Assembly (NCBI GenBank): GCA_031290135.1
Contig: JAITOE010000080.1
Span: 1 to 32,286 of the forward strand
Origin: Eubacteriales Family XIII. Incertae Sedis bacterium
GTDB taxonomy: Bacteria > Bacillota > Clostridia > Peptostreptococcales > Anaerovoracaceae
Reading direction: 5' to 3'
DNA length: 32,286 nucleotides
Shown: positions 17,349 through 26,764 of the stretch, piece by piece
Position numbering within the stretch: the stretch's first letter is position 1
How the letters are laid out: every line of letters begins with the position of its first letter
Translations under genes and position numbers: made by a program
Notes under the pieces: model-generated
Database searches by the model: none
What the model was told of the DNA's origin: nothing
What the model saw: only the letters and a program-made list of their open reading frames with translations

Positions 17349-18716
17349 CTATGCCGTCCGGAGCAGCCCGGTCGCGTTGAGCAGGATCAGGACGATGGCG
17401 ACGGGCACTATGAATTTTATCGCGGCGGGATACAGCCTCGCTATGAAAGAATGTTGATTTTTCGCGCCCAGCAGGAATTCCCGTTTAGACGCGGAGGCGC
17501 CGAAGCCGAAAAAGATGAACAAGGCGCCCAGCAGCCCCGTGACCGGCAGAAGGATGTTGTTCGCAAGCCTGTCAAGGAAAGTGAAATAGTCGAGCCCCAG
17601 GATCGTAAAATCACGCAGGGGTCCGAACGCCAGCGCGGACGGCGTTCCGAAAAACACCACTGCCGCGCAGATGATCCAGATCCCTTTTTTCTTCGGCAAG
17701 TGCAGTTCGTCCTCCAGAAAGGCCAGCGGCACCTGCAGGATGCTCATCATGGAGGTCAGCGCGGCGATGAACAAAAGCAGGAAGAACAGCGCGGAAAACA
17801 GCCAGCCCGCAGGCATCTGCGCGAAAGCGCCGGGCAGGGTCACAAAAGCCAGGCCTGCCCCTTGGCCGGGATCCAGGCCCAGTGCGAAAACTGCCGGAAA
17901 TATGGCAAGCCCCGCAAGTACGGCAATCCCCGTGTCCAAGGCAAGGATGGAAACGGCGGCCTGCACGAGATCCGCGTTTTTCTTCATGTAGCTGGCATAG
18001 GTGATCATGATGCCCATGCCCAGACTCAGGGAATAAAAGGAGTGTCCCAGGGCATCCAGAACCCCGCCGACGCCCAAGCTGGAAAAATCCGGCTCAAAAA
18101 GGAAACGCACCCCTGCCATCGCGTTCGGCAAGGTGACGGAACGCAGCACCAAGATGATCAAAATCCCGCCCAGAAGCGGCATCAGCAGCTTGCTCCATTT
18201 TTCAATGCCCGCGGAAATGCCGCCCAGCAGGATGACCGCCGTGACGCATAACGCGATGCCCGCGAAGAGGAAGGATTTCCAGCCGGAAGTGAAAGCGTCG
18301 AATGCGGCGCCGGTATCGCCGGCAACCGCGCCCCAGTTGAAGAGGCTCTCAAACACATAGCCCAGCGACCACCCGGCAACCACCGGATAGTAGAACGCGA
18401 TGACCGTCGCCGCCAGTACGCCGACCGCCCCCGTAAGCCACCATGCCGTACCGGGCGCCAGCTTCCGGAACGCACTGACGGCGCTGAGCCCGCTGTGCCT
18501 GCCAATGCTCAGTTCTGAAATGAGGATGGGCAAGCCCACCAGCAGCACGCACAGAATGTATATGACTAAAAAAGCGCCGCCGCCGTTGATGCCTAAAATG
18601 TAGCTGAATCTCCAAATGTTCCCAAGTCCGACCGCGCTCCCGACCGCAGCCATGGTCAGCCCGAACTGCGAAGCGAACGCATCCCGTCCGCCGCCGTCAA
18701 TTCCCCCCTGTGACAT
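17349..18716 (-). CDS. Sodium-dependent transporter, NSS/SNF family
   Basis: FGLTMAAVGSAVGLGNIWRFSYILGINGGGAFLVIYILCVLLVGLPILISELSIGR signature and multiple TM segments. Confidence 0.93.
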   Translation of the reverse strand: MSQGGIDGGGRDAFASQFGLTMAAVGSAVGLGNIWRFSYILGINGGGAFLVIYILCVLLVGLPILISELSIGRHSGLSAVSAFRKLAPGTAWWLTGAVGVLAATVIAFYYPVVAGWSLGYVFESLFNWGAVAGDTGAAFDAFTSGWKSFLFAGIALCVTAVILLGGISAGIEKWSKLLMPLLGGILIILVLRSVTLPNAMAGVRFLFEPDFSSLGVGGVLDALGHSFYSLSLGMGIMITYASYMKKNADLVQAAVSILALDTGIAVLAGLAIFPAVFALGLDPGQGAGLAFVTLPGAFAQMPAGWLFSALFFLLLFIAALTSMMSILQVPLAFLEDELHLPKKKGIWIICAAVVFFGTPSALAFGPLRDFTILGLDYFTFLDRLANNILLPVTGLLGALFIFFGFGASASKREFLLGAKNQHSFIARLYPAAIKFIVPVAIVLILLNATGLLRTA

Positions 18717-18779
18717 ATATTCATCCCCTTTTTATGCCCTGCTCTTCGTACACCATGTCAGCGATTTCCTGATGAATAA

Positions 18780-18808
18780 AATATGACATAACTATGTCTG
18801 AAAGTCAA
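18780..18808 (-). promoter_or_regulatory. Putative NSS-transporter promoter with a spacer palindrome
   Basis: Minus strand TTGACT (18803-18808), 17-nt spacer, CATATT (18780-18785); GACATA-AC-TATGTC at 18785-18798. Confidence 0.5.
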
Positions 18809-18953
18809 TAATAATAGCAAATGTTTTTGCTCATAAGTATAACAACTAACAACAACCAGAATGATCATGTAGCGGTCCCTCCTAAGTTACATGACGAAAT
18901 AACGAAGCTGTGCGACTCTGCTCCGCCTTTCTCGCCTGAAAATGTTTTCCAAA

Positions 18954-19874
18954 CTAGCTTTTTTGTATGATCCCGTCCGTGTATTCGCACATGGTTGATT
19001 TCAGATACTCGATAAAATCCGGTAAAATCGGATTCCGGTTCGGTTTCCGCCATGCGATCACCATATCGATTTCGGTATCCGCGCCTTCCAGCTCGATGGC
19101 TTTCAGGCTTGCGTAATGCTCTATCCGGCTCGTGCTGGGCAAGATCGTCATCCCCGTCCCGGCTTCAGTCAGCATCAAAACGGTTTCAAGCGACGTCGGC
19201 ATGCAGACGATGTTTGGTTTGAACCCCCGTGATCGGCATATTTTTATAACCATATTAAAATAGCCGGTTGATTCGCGCTCCGAAAGCATGACAAACGGCT
19301 CATCGGTAATTTCCTGAAAACTCAGCGACTCTCTCGCGGCGAGCGGATGGTCAACCCTTACGATTAAAAAGATCCGATCTTTCATAAAGGTGTAGGTTTC
19401 AAACTCTGCGGAATCTATCGCGTCGCACGAAATCGTGAAGCCGATATCCAAGTCTTTGTGCTTCAAAGCTTCATATAATACACCACTATTGTATTGTGTG
19501 ATATTGAGCCGGGTGTCCTTATGCGCCGCGCTGAATTCGGCAATCCGTTTCGGCAAAAAGTGCTTATAGAACGGGACGGGCAAAAAGCCGATATTCAAAT
19601 CCCATTTGTATCCGAATTCGACTTGACGGGCTTTTTGAATGGCCTCTTCAGAAAGGGCAATGATTCGTTTTGCGTCTTCGAGAAAATATATGCCCGGTTT
19701 CGTCAAACAGACATTATGTTGATTGCGTTCAAAGAGCTTGACGTTCATTTCCAGTTCAAGGTTTGCGACACTGTGGCTCAAAGCAGGTTGCGCGACATAG
19801 AGGTATTTGGCAGCTTTTGTAAAACTAAGATGTTCCGCAATTGTAACAAAATAGCGAAGTTGCCGTAATTCCAT
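18954..19874 (-). CDS. LysR family transcriptional regulator
   Basis: MELRQLRYFVTIAEHLSFTKAAKYLYVAQPALSHSVANLELEMNVKLFERN; substrate-binding domain follows. Confidence 0.93.
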   Translation of the reverse strand: MELRQLRYFVTIAEHLSFTKAAKYLYVAQPALSHSVANLELEMNVKLFERNQHNVCLTKPGIYFLEDAKRIIALSEEAIQKARQVEFGYKWDLNIGFLPVPFYKHFLPKRIAEFSAAHKDTRLNITQYNSGVLYEALKHKDLDIGFTISCDAIDSAEFETYTFMKDRIFLIVRVDHPLAARESLSFQEITDEPFVMLSERESTGYFNMVIKICRSRGFKPNIVCMPTSLETVLMLTEAGTGMTILPSTSRIEHYASLKAIELEGADTEIDMVIAWRKPNRNPILPDFIEYLKSTMCEYTDGIIQKS

Positions 19875-20033
19875 ATTTTGCCCCATTTCGCTGCGTGCGA
19901 AAAATTTTCCACGCCTCTCATCTTTCTCTGCGTTATGGAAAGGACTTCAAAATCTATCTCAATCATACAGCATTCATCTATAAAAATCACGTGCTTTTTT
20001 CACGCCGCATAAATGCTATCATTTAAAGGCAGA

Positions 20034-20049
20034 GGGGCAAATCTGCCCC
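20034..20049 (-). terminator. Candidate terminator-like hairpin after the symporter operon
   Basis: GGGGCA-aatc-TGCCCC, 6-bp GC-rich stem between the last small ORF and LysR; no strong T-run. Confidence 0.3.
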
Positions 20050-20115
20050 CTTGCCAACGTTATATCGCCGGATGTCCGAATTTGTCACCATTTCAATTGC
20101 TGTCGCATTTGCACG

Positions 20116-20265
20116 TTATTCGTCTTCCGGCGGCGCGGGCGGTATGACTACTGCATCCTCCACTACGCCTTTATAATTCTTAAACCAGCCGACCGCACAA
20201 ATAACAAGCATGATTACGAGGAATGTAATCAGATATAACGCTATTGCATTATCCACATTCAGCAT
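20116..20265 (-). CDS. 49-aa single-TM small membrane protein (not in ORF track)
   Basis: MLNVDNAIALYLITFLVIMLVICAVGWFKNYKGVVEDAVVIPPAPPEDE; SD GGAG upstream; N-terminal TM segment and acidic Pro-rich tail. Confidence 0.72.
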   Translation of the reverse strand: MLNVDNAIALYLITFLVIMLVICAVGWFKNYKGVVEDAVVIPPAPPEDE

Positions 20266-20298
20266 CGCAAGTCTCCTTTCTTATCGCGGCGCACCGCA

Positions 20299-20409
20299 TC
20301 AACCCCACAAGCCCGATTTGCGCGCCAGGAACTTCCACAACATATGCGTGACGAAAACGGCAAGTACGCCTACGACAAACTGTAAGACTATGAACTGTAC
20401 CAACCACAT
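20299..20409 (-). CDS. 36-aa single-TM small membrane protein (not in ORF track)
   Basis: MWLVQFIVLQFVVGVLAVFVTHMLWKFLARKSGLWG; strong SD (GGAAAGGAGGAGAAGGTTATG) and one TM segment with basic C-terminal flank. Confidence 0.72.
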   Translation of the reverse strand: MWLVQFIVLQFVVGVLAVFVTHMLWKFLARKSGLWG

Positions 20410-20433
20410 AACCTTCTCCTCCTTTCCTGTGCG

Positions 20434-21963
20434 CTAATTCGCGAGGCGGGATTCGGCAGCGCCGCTTGTGCGCGCTTCGTTGATGATCTGCCTGAACGAC
20501 TTTTTCCCTTGCGTCTTTCCTATGATAGCGGGGATGATCATTCCAAAAACAAGCGACACCAACGCGACCGGGTAGGTGATGGTCCCCCACGGCCACGGGA
20601 CATCGGGCGGCGCGAACGTCCAAACAAACGCTACGACATAGCCGATAACAACGGTGATCCAACACCATGTTTTGCTGACTGAAAAGTACATGCCGGACAC
20701 GTACACAAACCAAATCGGGATGCTGAGCATGAAACACCACATGAACACGGGCATGATCAGCGGCAGATTCAAAGCCGGGACGAGGCAGACGCACGCAACG
20801 ACCACGATGCAAATCCTGGTAAGGATCAGCTCGTTTTTGTCGCTCATCTTCGGGAAGAGTGCTCCCTTGATGATCTCCCGTGCGAGCAAGGTCCCGTTCC
20901 CCATGCAAAGCGCACCGGCTGTGGACAAGGTTGCCGACAGCAGGGAAATCATCAGCAGGCCGGTGATGGGTTTCGGAAGCATGAGCAGCGCGGCTTGCGG
21001 AACGATCAGTTTCCCCACCTCTTCCGGCGAAATCGCGCTTACGACCGCCGGGACGGCAAACGCGATAAGGCCAAGCAGGATCCATGGGATGCAGGACATG
21101 AAATTGATCGCGCTGGCCAGATAAACGCCTTTGCGGCAATCCTTGGTGGATTTCGCCGAGAAGAAAGCCAGATTATGGCCCTGGCATACGCCGGTAGCCG
21201 TAATATGCAAAATCGCGACAGGGATGATCAGATCAAACCAAATCCCAGAGCCCCCAAGATGGGAAAACTGCGAAAGTCTATCGGACATCCCCCCGCTGTC
21301 GTAAAACGCCTGCACTGCGGCGAGTCCCGCATCGCCGGCAAAAACGAAATTCTTGGCAAGCCATACCGCAGCCGCGATGACCGCGACAAAAGAACCGCCG
21401 ATCAGCATGATCGCGTTTACCACATTGACCCAGGCCATCTGAAGTACGCCGCCAAAGAAAACGTAGCAGATCGTCAGCACGAACGCGATCAAAATCCCAT
21501 ATGGGTTCATCGGGAGCGCACCGCCTGACAAGGTAAAAATCGCGACCCCGGTCGCGATCAATTCCCCGACTACGATCCCGCTAAAAGACGCGACCGTTAC
21601 AGAAGCGTGAAACCAGGAAAAGACCCGCCCATACATCGCCTTCGTTATCGCGGGAAAGGTATTGAAACCGGTCCACCGTGCGAGCGGGCCCGACCACAAC
21701 ATCATGAGCGGGACGATCACCGCACCAACTGCGAGTCCCCACCAGGCCACCGATCCGCCCATGGGTCCGATCGACTGTTCCCACAACGACATGGAATGCC
21801 CGGACCCCAACGGTATGACCGCATAGGTGGTCGCAACCATAGGCCAAGCCAGGCTTCTGCTTGCGGACGTAAAGTCGTTGGTGGTTTTAATCCGTCGCCT
21901 GACGAAAAGCCCTGCGCCAACAATAAGAACGACAAAATAAATTAGTGCAATTGTCAATATCAT
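20434..21963 (-). CDS. Sodium:solute symporter family (SSS) transporter
   Basis: MILTIALIYFVVLIVGAGLFVRRRIKTTNDFTSASRSLAWPMVATTYAVIPLGSGHSMSLWEQ; many TM segments; SD AGGAGGAGAAAGG before the ATG at 21963. Confidence 0.9.
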   Translation of the reverse strand: MILTIALIYFVVLIVGAGLFVRRRIKTTNDFTSASRSLAWPMVATTYAVIPLGSGHSMSLWEQSIGPMGGSVAWWGLAVGAVIVPLMMLWSGPLARWTGFNTFPAITKAMYGRVFSWFHASVTVASFSGIVVGELIATGVAIFTLSGGALPMNPYGILIAFVLTICYVFFGGVLQMAWVNVVNAIMLIGGSFVAVIAAAVWLAKNFVFAGDAGLAAVQAFYDSGGMSDRLSQFSHLGGSGIWFDLIIPVAILHITATGVCQGHNLAFFSAKSTKDCRKGVYLASAINFMSCIPWILLGLIAFAVPAVVSAISPEEVGKLIVPQAALLMLPKPITGLLMISLLSATLSTAGALCMGNGTLLAREIIKGALFPKMSDKNELILTRICIVVVACVCLVPALNLPLIMPVFMWCFMLSIPIWFVYVSGMYFSVSKTWCWITVVIGYVVAFVWTFAPPDVPWPWGTITYPVALVSLVFGMIIPAIIGKTQGKKSFRQIINEARTSGAAESRLAN

Positions 21964-22066
21964 CCTTTCTCCTCCTTTTCGTCCTCTACACTGAATCAAA
22001 TAGACTATTGCTTAGATTTCGGGTAAGATTTGCAGGTTTCCCACCTCCTTTCCTCTATACGCGTCT

Positions 22067-22828
22067 TCAGAAATCCCCTAAGTCCGGCATCGCTTTTTTC
22101 GCGCGGGCGACCCAGTACTTCCAGCAGCGCCCCAGCGAGATGTCGCTATACTGCGTTTTTTCCGTCCCCCTCCCCTCTTCCTCTGACAGATACCTTATTT
22201 CTGCGGAAGGGGCAGGCAGTAACATCAGTTGCATTTTTGTATTGTCTCTGAGAAAAATCGAATTCATGACCATTTGTTGAACACTGTTTCCTGTCATCGT
22301 GAACCCGTGTCCTCGCATGACGATCCCATAGGCGTCCCCGAGCGCCCGGGCAAGCTCCGCGCCGTCTTCCGGCGTAGAAAGCAACATCCCTGATCCAGAT
22401 CTGTAGGCGTCGAAAACCGGCAACGGATTCCAAAACATCCCGCAGAACTGCCCGAGAGAGCGAAAAGGCATCCCCGTCGTCGAAAATGCGACGACCTCAT
22501 GGGGATGCCCGTGAAACACCGCGAAGACATCCTGTCTCGCTTTTAATACCGCAGCATGAATCACCCGTTCGCCATATGCGCGAAAATCAGTTTTGGTAAC
22601 AATGTTTGCCTGAAGATCGACTTCGAGCATATCGTCGTATGTCACGAATTCAGGCGCGACGACGCGTGCCTGAAAAAATGTATTGCCTGTTTCCGGATTT
22701 CTGACGCTTACGTGCCCATATCCATCAAGCACATGTTCATTCGCCAAGATCCTGTTCGCCAAAACGCATTGTTTTTTGGCCTCGTCCGCTGTTTCAGGCA
22801 GACCCGCGTAAGGGGTATAGTCAAACAT
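22067..22828 (-). CDS. Class II aldolase/adducin family protein
   Basis: ILANEHVLDGYGHVSVRNPETG, VFHGHPHEVVAFSTTG, GIVMRGHGFTMTG. Confidence 0.88.
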   Translation of the reverse strand: MFDYTPYAGLPETADEAKKQCVLANRILANEHVLDGYGHVSVRNPETGNTFFQARVVAPEFVTYDDMLEVDLQANIVTKTDFRAYGERVIHAAVLKARQDVFAVFHGHPHEVVAFSTTGMPFRSLGQFCGMFWNPLPVFDAYRSGSGMLLSTPEDGAELARALGDAYGIVMRGHGFTMTGNSVQQMVMNSIFLRDNTKMQLMLLPAPSAEIRYLSEEEGRGTEKTQYSDISLGRCWKYWVARAKKAMPDLGDF

Positions 22829-22847
22829 ATCGGTTCATCCGCTCCTC

Positions 22848-24086
22848 TCAGCCAAGAAAACCATCGGCAATGCGGTATAGTTTTTTCACATTGCCGCGCA
22901 AAATCAAGGTCGCAAAATTCACCGCCTGCCCTTCGTCCACAAAGCCTTCCGCAATCAACTCATCGAGCGCAAGTGTCAACACATGTCTGGCGTTGACCGC
23001 CGACATCCACATCCCGAGGACACTGTTTCCGTCGCTGCCGTACAACAGTTTGTCCGCGAGCCCGTATTCGATCCACTCTTTGAGGATATTTTTGATCGAA
23101 TCAGGCGAACCTGGGAGGAAAAAGGTCATCATCGAAAAATCCAGATAACAACTTGGAACATCGCCCGCGCGACCCGCCATAAAACCGGCTTCCCTGCAGA
23201 AAGGATATCCGCCGTGCAGCAAAACGATCTTTGCCGCTTTGATATCGGGGAGCCACAGGAACGGATCTAAAACGGCAGGGTTTGCCGATCCGATCGGCCG
23301 GGTGATCCCCAGCGAACCCGTGTGGATGTGAATCGGCAAGTCAAGCTCTGCCGCTTTCGCAATCAGATGCCGCATGAGGTAGTCTTGCAATCTTTTATAT
23401 CGGTGCGGCGTCGTGTCTTTCTTGTTCCAGACATCCTCCGCCTCGTCGCGATCCACGACGTCAACGACCAAATCCCGCCAGTACGCAGTATTCATTTTAA
23501 GTGCTACGACATCCTGTTTCACCAGATCTTCCAACGCGTTCGAAATGAAACCGAGATAGGCGTCGAACGTCTTCGGATCGCTTTTTTGACGGAGGATTTT
23601 CGGATACACCTCAACCATCGTCACGAATTCTTTCACACGTTTGTTACCTTCGATCCCGCCATTGTCGAGCGGGATCAGGAAGCCGTCAACAAGTTGCGCT
23701 TTCGCAAAACGCGACGCGTCGATACCCGGCGGAAGCACCGGTTCGCTCAAACACATCTCCAACGCGCCCTCAATGCCCGCGATATCCATTGCCTTCATGA
23801 AATACCGTGCTTCGTCTTCGTCTTTTTGGCTGTCCGCGTAGATACGCTCCATTTCAGGAAGGTTTTCCTGCGTCAGTTCCTGATGCGGGAAGTCGAAGAT
23901 TTCCTGAAAACCCCGCAACGTCGTTTTCTTTTTATTCAACAGTTGCATCGGGCCGAGCGGCGGAAGCTTCGAAGCAACGTCGGCAAACGGGAATGAGCCT
24001 ACATACTGAAGCCAATACCATGGATCCACCGCGTGGACATGCCCGTCAATGATCTGGATCGAATCGATCTGTTCTTTTATGCTCAT
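22848..24086 (-). CDS. Amidohydrolase family protein (TIM barrel)
   Basis: IQIIDGHVHAVDPW, LPIHIHTGSLG, IVLLHGGYPF, KLLYGSDGNSV motifs. Confidence 0.85.
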   Translation of the reverse strand: MSIKEQIDSIQIIDGHVHAVDPWYWLQYVGSFPFADVASKLPPLGPMQLLNKKKTTLRGFQEIFDFPHQELTQENLPEMERIYADSQKDEDEARYFMKAMDIAGIEGALEMCLSEPVLPPGIDASRFAKAQLVDGFLIPLDNGGIEGNKRVKEFVTMVEVYPKILRQKSDPKTFDAYLGFISNALEDLVKQDVVALKMNTAYWRDLVVDVVDRDEAEDVWNKKDTTPHRYKRLQDYLMRHLIAKAAELDLPIHIHTGSLGITRPIGSANPAVLDPFLWLPDIKAAKIVLLHGGYPFCREAGFMAGRAGDVPSCYLDFSMMTFFLPGSPDSIKNILKEWIEYGLADKLLYGSDGNSVLGMWMSAVNARHVLTLALDELIAEGFVDEGQAVNFATLILRGNVKKLYRIADGFLG

Positions 24087-24152
24087 CGAGAACCTCCTTT
24101 TTCCGTTTGTCGTAAGCCGATGCAAGATTGCTGTGCGCAACTGCATACGGCA

Positions 24153-24914
24153 TTACGGCAGGAAAATCATGCCGCCGTCCACGACGACGGTCTGACCCGT
24201 CATGAAAGCCGCTTCCTCCGAAGCCATGAACAACGCGATCCCGACTAGATCCTCCGGCACTTGCGTCCGCTGGACGCAACGGTTGGCCATCACCTTCTTT
24301 TTCCATTCCTCGTTGACGGTTTCCCTTGGTACCTCGGTCACCGTGGCGCCTGGCGCGATTGCGTTCGAGGTGACGTTGAAACCACCGAGTTCTCTGGCCA
24401 CGGCTCGGGTGATGCCGATGACACCCGCCTTCGAGGAAACATAGTGGACATAGCCGCCACGCCCTTCGAAAAACGAACAGGATGTCAAATTGATGACCCG
24501 CCCCCATTTTTGTTCCATCATGTAAGGTGCCGCCGCTTTGCACGCGATCAGTGTCCCTGTCATATTGACATCGATCACCTGACGATATTCTTCGATCGAC
24601 ATTTCATAAAATGGCTTCATCTTTATCGTCGAAAAGATCGCCGCGCTGTTGATCAGGATATCAAAGCTGCCAAACGTCTCTTTTGTTTTTTTCGCCATCG
24701 CTTCCGCAGCCGGCAGATCCGTGATGTCCAGTCGATGCGCGAACGCTTCGCCGCCGGCATCTTTGATTTCTTTCGCCACGCGCTCGGCCTTTTCGCCGTT
24801 AATGTCCGTCACGACGATCTTGGAACCCTCCTTTGCAAAAGCGAGCGCAAATTCCCTGCCGATCCCCTGGGCCGCGCCCGTAATAACCGTTGTCTTCCCG
24901 CTGACACCAAACAT
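24153..24914 (-). CDS. SDR family NAD(P)-dependent oxidoreductase
   Basis: TGAAQGIGREFALAFAKEG, ILINSAA, YVHYVSSKAGVIGITRAVARELG, C-terminal GQTVVVDGGM. Confidence 0.93.
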   Translation of the reverse strand: MFGVSGKTTVITGAAQGIGREFALAFAKEGSKIVVTDINGEKAERVAKEIKDAGGEAFAHRLDITDLPAAEAMAKKTKETFGSFDILINSAAIFSTIKMKPFYEMSIEEYRQVIDVNMTGTLIACKAAAPYMMEQKWGRVINLTSCSFFEGRGGYVHYVSSKAGVIGITRAVARELGGFNVTSNAIAPGATVTEVPRETVNEEWKKKVMANRCVQRTQVPEDLVGIALFMASEEAAFMTGQTVVVDGGMIFLP

Positions 24915-24935
24915 TTCCCATCCTCCTTCTTTGTT

Positions 24936-26378
24936 TTAATCCAAGATCACATTAATTGTTTTCGCTTCGGTATAGCTTAGAATCTCATCCACGCCTTCTT
25001 CCTTGCCGATGCCGCTGTTTTTGTACCCGCCGAACGGCGCCGCTTTGTAATGGTGCGATACCGCGTTGACCCAAATATAGCCGGATTCGATTTTCTGTGC
25101 CGTCCTGAGCGCACGATTCAAATCGCTGGACCAGACAGAACCCGTCAAGCCAAGGTTCAGCTTATTGGCCAATGCGATGACTTCGTCCTCTTCGGACCAC
25201 CGAATGATGGACAAAATCGGCCCGAAAACCTCTTCGTTGAAAAGCCGCATGTCCTGCGTGACATCCGCGTATGCCGTAGGTCGTACCCAGTACCCCTTTT
25301 CAAACGCCTTCCCTTCCGGTCGTATGCCGCCGGCGACCAAACGGGCGCCGTCTTCTTTGCCAGCCTGAACGTAATGCAAAACTTTCTCGTATTGCCTTTT
25401 GTGGACAATCGGCCCCATATCCGAGGCCTCATCCAACGGATCGCCGACTTTCAGCGCGTTGATCAGGGCGGCTATCGTTTCCACCCCTTTGTCATAGATG
25501 TCTTTGTGCAAGAAAAGCCTGCTGAGCGAACCGCAGGATTGCCCGGACCAGGCAAAGCTCATCCCGCCGATGATGCTCGAAAACGCTTTGTTGACATCTG
25601 CGTCCGGAAAAACGATCATCGGGTTTTTACCGCCCAATTCAAGCGTCAAATGCTTTATGACGCCGGCGCGCGCCGCTGTTTCCTGGATATTCAAACCCGT
25701 TTGCTCGGATCCGATAAAACCAATCCGCTTGATTTTGGGATGTCTGACAATCGCGTCGCCGGCCTCGGTGCCCGTCCCCGTTATGATATTAACGATGCCC
25801 GGCGGGAACACTTCCGCACAAATTTCGGCGAATTTCAATATGGAAAGAGATGCTTCGCGCGGTGCCTTCATGATGACGGCATTCCCGGCGATCAGCGGCG
25901 CCGCCAGCCTCGATGTGAACATGACGGGGTGGTTGAACGGCACGATCTTCGCTGCGACCCCATACGGCTGCCGGATCGTAAGATGATATCCGGTTGGCGT
26001 CGCGGGGATCGTTTCTCCCTTCACCATCCATCCCAATCCGCTATAATACCGCAAAAACCAAGAAGCCGACGAAATGTCGCCGCGTACTCTGCGAATCGTA
26101 TGACCCGTGTCTGTCGCTTCGAGTTCGGCAAGCTCCGGCGCGATCGCGTCCAAGCGCTTCGCGGCCTCCAGTATATAGGAGGCCCTGCCGTCGACATCCA
26201 AAGCCTGCCATGCGGGCAACGCGCTCTCCGCCGCCCGCACCGCATTGTCGACGTCTTTTTCAGATGCCTGTGGAATTGTCCCTATCACTTCTTCGTTTGA
26301 GGGGTTGATGACGTCAATTCGGCGGCTGCTTTCACCGTCGACCATCTTCCCCCCAATCAGCATTTTGGCTTCAATCAT
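24936..26378 (-). CDS. Aldehyde dehydrogenase family protein
   Basis: VPFNHPVMFTSRLAAPLIAGNAVIMKAP, LTLELGGKNPMIVFPDADVNKA, catalytic FAWSGQSCGSLSRLFL. Confidence 0.95.
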   Translation of the reverse strand: MIEAKMLIGGKMVDGESSRRIDVINPSNEEVIGTIPQASEKDVDNAVRAAESALPAWQALDVDGRASYILEAAKRLDAIAPELAELEATDTGHTIRRVRGDISSASWFLRYYSGLGWMVKGETIPATPTGYHLTIRQPYGVAAKIVPFNHPVMFTSRLAAPLIAGNAVIMKAPREASLSILKFAEICAEVFPPGIVNIITGTGTEAGDAIVRHPKIKRIGFIGSEQTGLNIQETAARAGVIKHLTLELGGKNPMIVFPDADVNKAFSSIIGGMSFAWSGQSCGSLSRLFLHKDIYDKGVETIAALINALKVGDPLDEASDMGPIVHKRQYEKVLHYVQAGKEDGARLVAGGIRPEGKAFEKGYWVRPTAYADVTQDMRLFNEEVFGPILSIIRWSEEDEVIALANKLNLGLTGSVWSSDLNRALRTAQKIESGYIWVNAVSHHYKAAPFGGYKNSGIGKEEGVDEILSYTEAKTINVILD

Positions 26379-26415
26379 GAAATTCGAACCTCCTTTTCAT
26401 TAGGAAAACAACCTG

Positions 26416-26460
26416 AAAGTATAAAATCATACGCCTGTCCCAACGCCATGATAGTATCAT
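26416..26460 (-). promoter_or_regulatory. Putative promoter plus operator-like palindrome for the aldehyde dehydrogenase operon
   Basis: Minus strand TTGGGA (26438-26443), 16-nt spacer, TACTTT (26416-26421); perfect palindrome ATGATA-g-TATCAT (26448-26460) just upstream of the -35. Confidence 0.4.
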
Positions 26461-26633
26461 ACTCCGGTTTTATGATTCATGGTGATAGTGCTTTTTTATC
26501 ATCTCATAACCATAAATAATCGCCACAGGCATAATAAAAAGCACCGGAACGATGTCCGGCGCGGCCAGTTTGACGCAAAGTTGACATTGGCTTACAAAGC
26601 GAAGAACGCGTTACGCGTTATGTGCAGATTGGC

Positions 26634-26733
26634 GCGTTGTATAATCATACTAACGTCTCAGTTGAACGAATGTGGAAATTCATGAAGTCAAAGCTCCGGT
26701 CGAGGCGCCATAAAGAGTTCACCGCCCGACGTG
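26634..26733 (+). pseudogene. IS630-like transposase C-terminal fragment
   Basis: Frame reads ALYNHTNVSVERMWKFMKSKLRSRRHKEFTAR, resembling the N-x-x-E-R-x-W-K-x-x-K C-terminal DDE region of IS630 transposases. Confidence 0.5.
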
Positions 26734-26764
26734 CCACCCCTCCGTGACCGGAGTACGAACAATC

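Noticed and set aside
18865-19053. 62-aa minus ORF (MAETEPESDFTGFYRVSEINHVRI...)
   Set aside because: Out-of-frame overlap with the 3' end of the LysR gene; no family signal.
25050-26300. 416-aa plus-strand ORF
   Set aside because: Antisense to the aldehyde dehydrogenase.
26479-26685. 68-aa plus-strand ORF
   Set aside because: Frame differs from the transposase-like fragment; no SD and no recognisable domain.
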